Of a stretch of DNA of 64,000 bases, positions 62,313 to 64,000 are shown piece by piece; position 1 is the first letter of the stretch; the number at the start of each line of letters is the position of its first letter. The translations under genes and the position numbers were made by a program. The notes under the pieces were generated by a model that saw nothing but the letters and a program-made list of their open reading frames with translations, searched no databases and was not told the DNA's origin. Location: positions 2,495,001-2,559,000 of the forward strand of contig JAIVEN010000015.1 of assembly GCA_026686845.1 (NCBI GenBank). Reading direction: 5' to 3'. This DNA is from Adenanthera pavonina. Lineage: Eukaryota > Streptophyta > Magnoliopsida > Fabales > Fabaceae.

Positions 62313-64000
62313 GCCGGATGGTGCAGGAGAGACCTTGAGTTGATTCAGCTCTCAGGCCTTACAAGATTTTGGTTTCAAATAAAAGGCAAAACAATATCGG
62401 GATTTCGCTTTTTTATTCTCAGCAGTATTTTAAAAAGAACGATTATCCATTATGGTTTAACTATCTTACTTAGAAACTTTACATAAATTAAAAATAAATA
62501 AGGATACAAATATCAATGAAAATAATAAAATAATACTATAGATTAGGTGGACCAGGTATTCGATGGTTTAACAAAAGTAAAATAATGTCAGCATAATTTT
62601 TGCTTTTCAAATTATTTCTGACAATTTGCCCTTTGGCTTCTATGAAACAGGGACTGAATACTTGTGAAATTATTACTATCCGAAAAATATTCAGAGGATT
62701 GAAGACTAACCACGAGCAACAAGGGATTCGAACTCAATAATTTTGCCAAAATCGATTCGAACTGCGAAGAGGAAGAAGGAATTCGTACAGTACAGAAACG
62801 AAATTAACTCCAATAGAAACCTGAGTGTGAAGTCTGACCTTCTCTTGCGACGACGCTGCTTCGATTCCGATCGATGATTCCAAAGAGTTCGAGATAGTGC
62901 GGCAGCTTAAACGAGGAAGAGCTCGAGCAATGAATCGGCGATAAGGCCGAGGAATCAATGGAAATGGAAAGCGTTCGCAGAAGAGGAACGGTGGTGAAAT
63001 CTATCGTAGACGGATAGCAGAAGGAGAGAGGGAAAGCTTCAATGGTGCAGTGCCTGCGAACGAAAACCACTTGACAGATATAACTTGCTATGTCTGCGCT
63101 CCACGGTCAACAGTATAATAATAAAACATTTTATCTGGGTGAACTCCTGGACTGGACTGCCTTTAAAATTTTGAGATCCACGCACTGTGTCGGTAATGAG
63201 ATAATGGTGAGATGTGAATAACATTATTCGTTATAAATAATTTTTTTTATTTCATATTGAAATTCAATATTATATATATTTTTTTGGCCAGAAAATAAAC
63301 AAATCATAAGAAGATATAAGGAAAAGTGCGATTTCCAACTAAATCGAATTTCTTAGGAGGTCCGATATCTAATTTGATAAATAAATAATAACTAGCTTCC
63401 AGCTTCCACTCTAGCATGTGAGTAGAGAGGCGAAGATTTGCTTTTCATATTCCTTCACAACTCACATGCCACCAAAAATTGATATATCATCTAATAAAAT
63501 AGAATGAGATGAGTACTATTATTTTATTGGTAAATTATTATTGCTTTTTTTTGGGACAGAATTGACAATTTATTATTTATTGGCATAATTATTAATTTTT
63601 TAAAAATCTATATGAAAAAATAAACCCGTATAGAAATACTCAGGCGGCTAGTGTGGATTAAAGTTGTGTAGTGGAAAAGAGTGGAAGCAACAGGTGGACA
63701 CGCCGCAAGAAGACGCAGATGACAAAAGGATCAAGCCAGGGCTGGAGAAGCAAAGTTGTACTTCGATACAACGTAAGATGTTATGTTGTGTGGGCCAATC
63801 ATGCAATTGGTCTTTATGGTTAGTGTCAATGGGCATCAGAGCAAAAGCAAAGTTCTACAACACAACGTAGGATGTTATGTGGGCCAGTAATAAAATTGGC
63901 GTTGGTCATATCAACGTCAGACGTCAATAATGCTCAGCCTGAACAAAGTTCTCAGCGAATTTTGACTTCAGACAGTCCCTACCCCTTCCTTTTTTTTTTT
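62313..64000. other. Right end of the window; unassigned exon-like island
   Basis: From about 62700 to 63110 the sequence is clearly richer in G/C than its flanks. On the minus strand it carries an open frame (62804-63070) rich in Ser, with a donor-like AAG/GTCAGA near 62845. It could be the first exon or leader of a minus-strand transcript, but no downstream exon is recognised before the SCPL gene. The last 250 bases hold a direct repeat. Confidence 0.4.
63750..63900 (+). repeat. Imperfect direct repeat, ~55-bp units
   Basis: Copies at about 63750-63811 and 63847-63900 share GCAAAGTT, ACAACGTA(A/G)GATGTTATGT, GTGGGCCA and AATTGG in the same order. The units are separated by about 35 bases. 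Confidence 0.7.

Noticed and set aside
62715..62740. T-loop-like GTTCGAATCCC on the minus strand, suggesting a tRNA or tRNA-derived SINE
   Set aside because: No complementary T-stem, anticodon arm or A-box can be found around it.

Overview
The window is nuclear DNA of a flowering plant, most likely a eudicot. It is AT-rich and has long gene-poor stretches with many microsatellites and small non-autonomous DNA transposons. The genes carry short exons with GT-AG introns, and all recognisable products belong to plant families. I cannot name the species.

Layout. (1) 1308-4678 (+): a CC-type NLR (RPP13-like 1 group) resistance gene. It is broken by loss of the coiled-coil end, a frameshift near 1470 and a TGA in the kinase-2 motif. 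(2) 4.7-16 kb: gene-poor DNA with microsatellites and three MITEs, plus two unexplained islands of higher GC. (3) 16061-20186 (+): a five-exon F-box gene of the At2g26850 type. (4) 21584-22579 (-): a single-exon DUF1645-type gene. (5) 26304-29387 (+): nine-exon phosphopantothenate-cysteine ligase (coenzyme A synthesis). (6) 32177-32437 (-): a CLE signalling-peptide precursor with a CLE16/17-type core. (7) 35848-41658 (-): eight-exon HMG-CoA lyase (leucine breakdown), with a probable non-coding first exon near 43 kb. (8) 43-53.8 kb: gene-poor DNA holding a tandem duplication and a 1.46-kb Mutator-like element. Each arm of that element carries an inverted copy of the same MITE, so nearly the whole element can fold back. 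(9) 53875-60137 (-): a 14-exon serine carboxypeptidase-like gene that is intact but has altered residues around its catalytic triad. (10) 60-64 kb: two further terminal-inverted-repeat elements and an unassigned exon-like island.

These are independent plant genes, each with its own promoter, and there is no operon logic. The F-box and HMG-CoA lyase genes appear to correspond to neighbours on Arabidopsis chromosome 2 (At2g26850, At2g26800), which suggests an old conserved block between 16 and 43 kb. I see no complete new biological system. The least ordinary items are the fold-back Mutator-like element with nested inverted MITEs, the SCPL protein with a non-standard active site, and a possible second start in HMG-CoA lyase. 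Exon boundaries were worked out by hand from GT-AG sites, reading frame and family knowledge. Every multi-exon model closes in frame.
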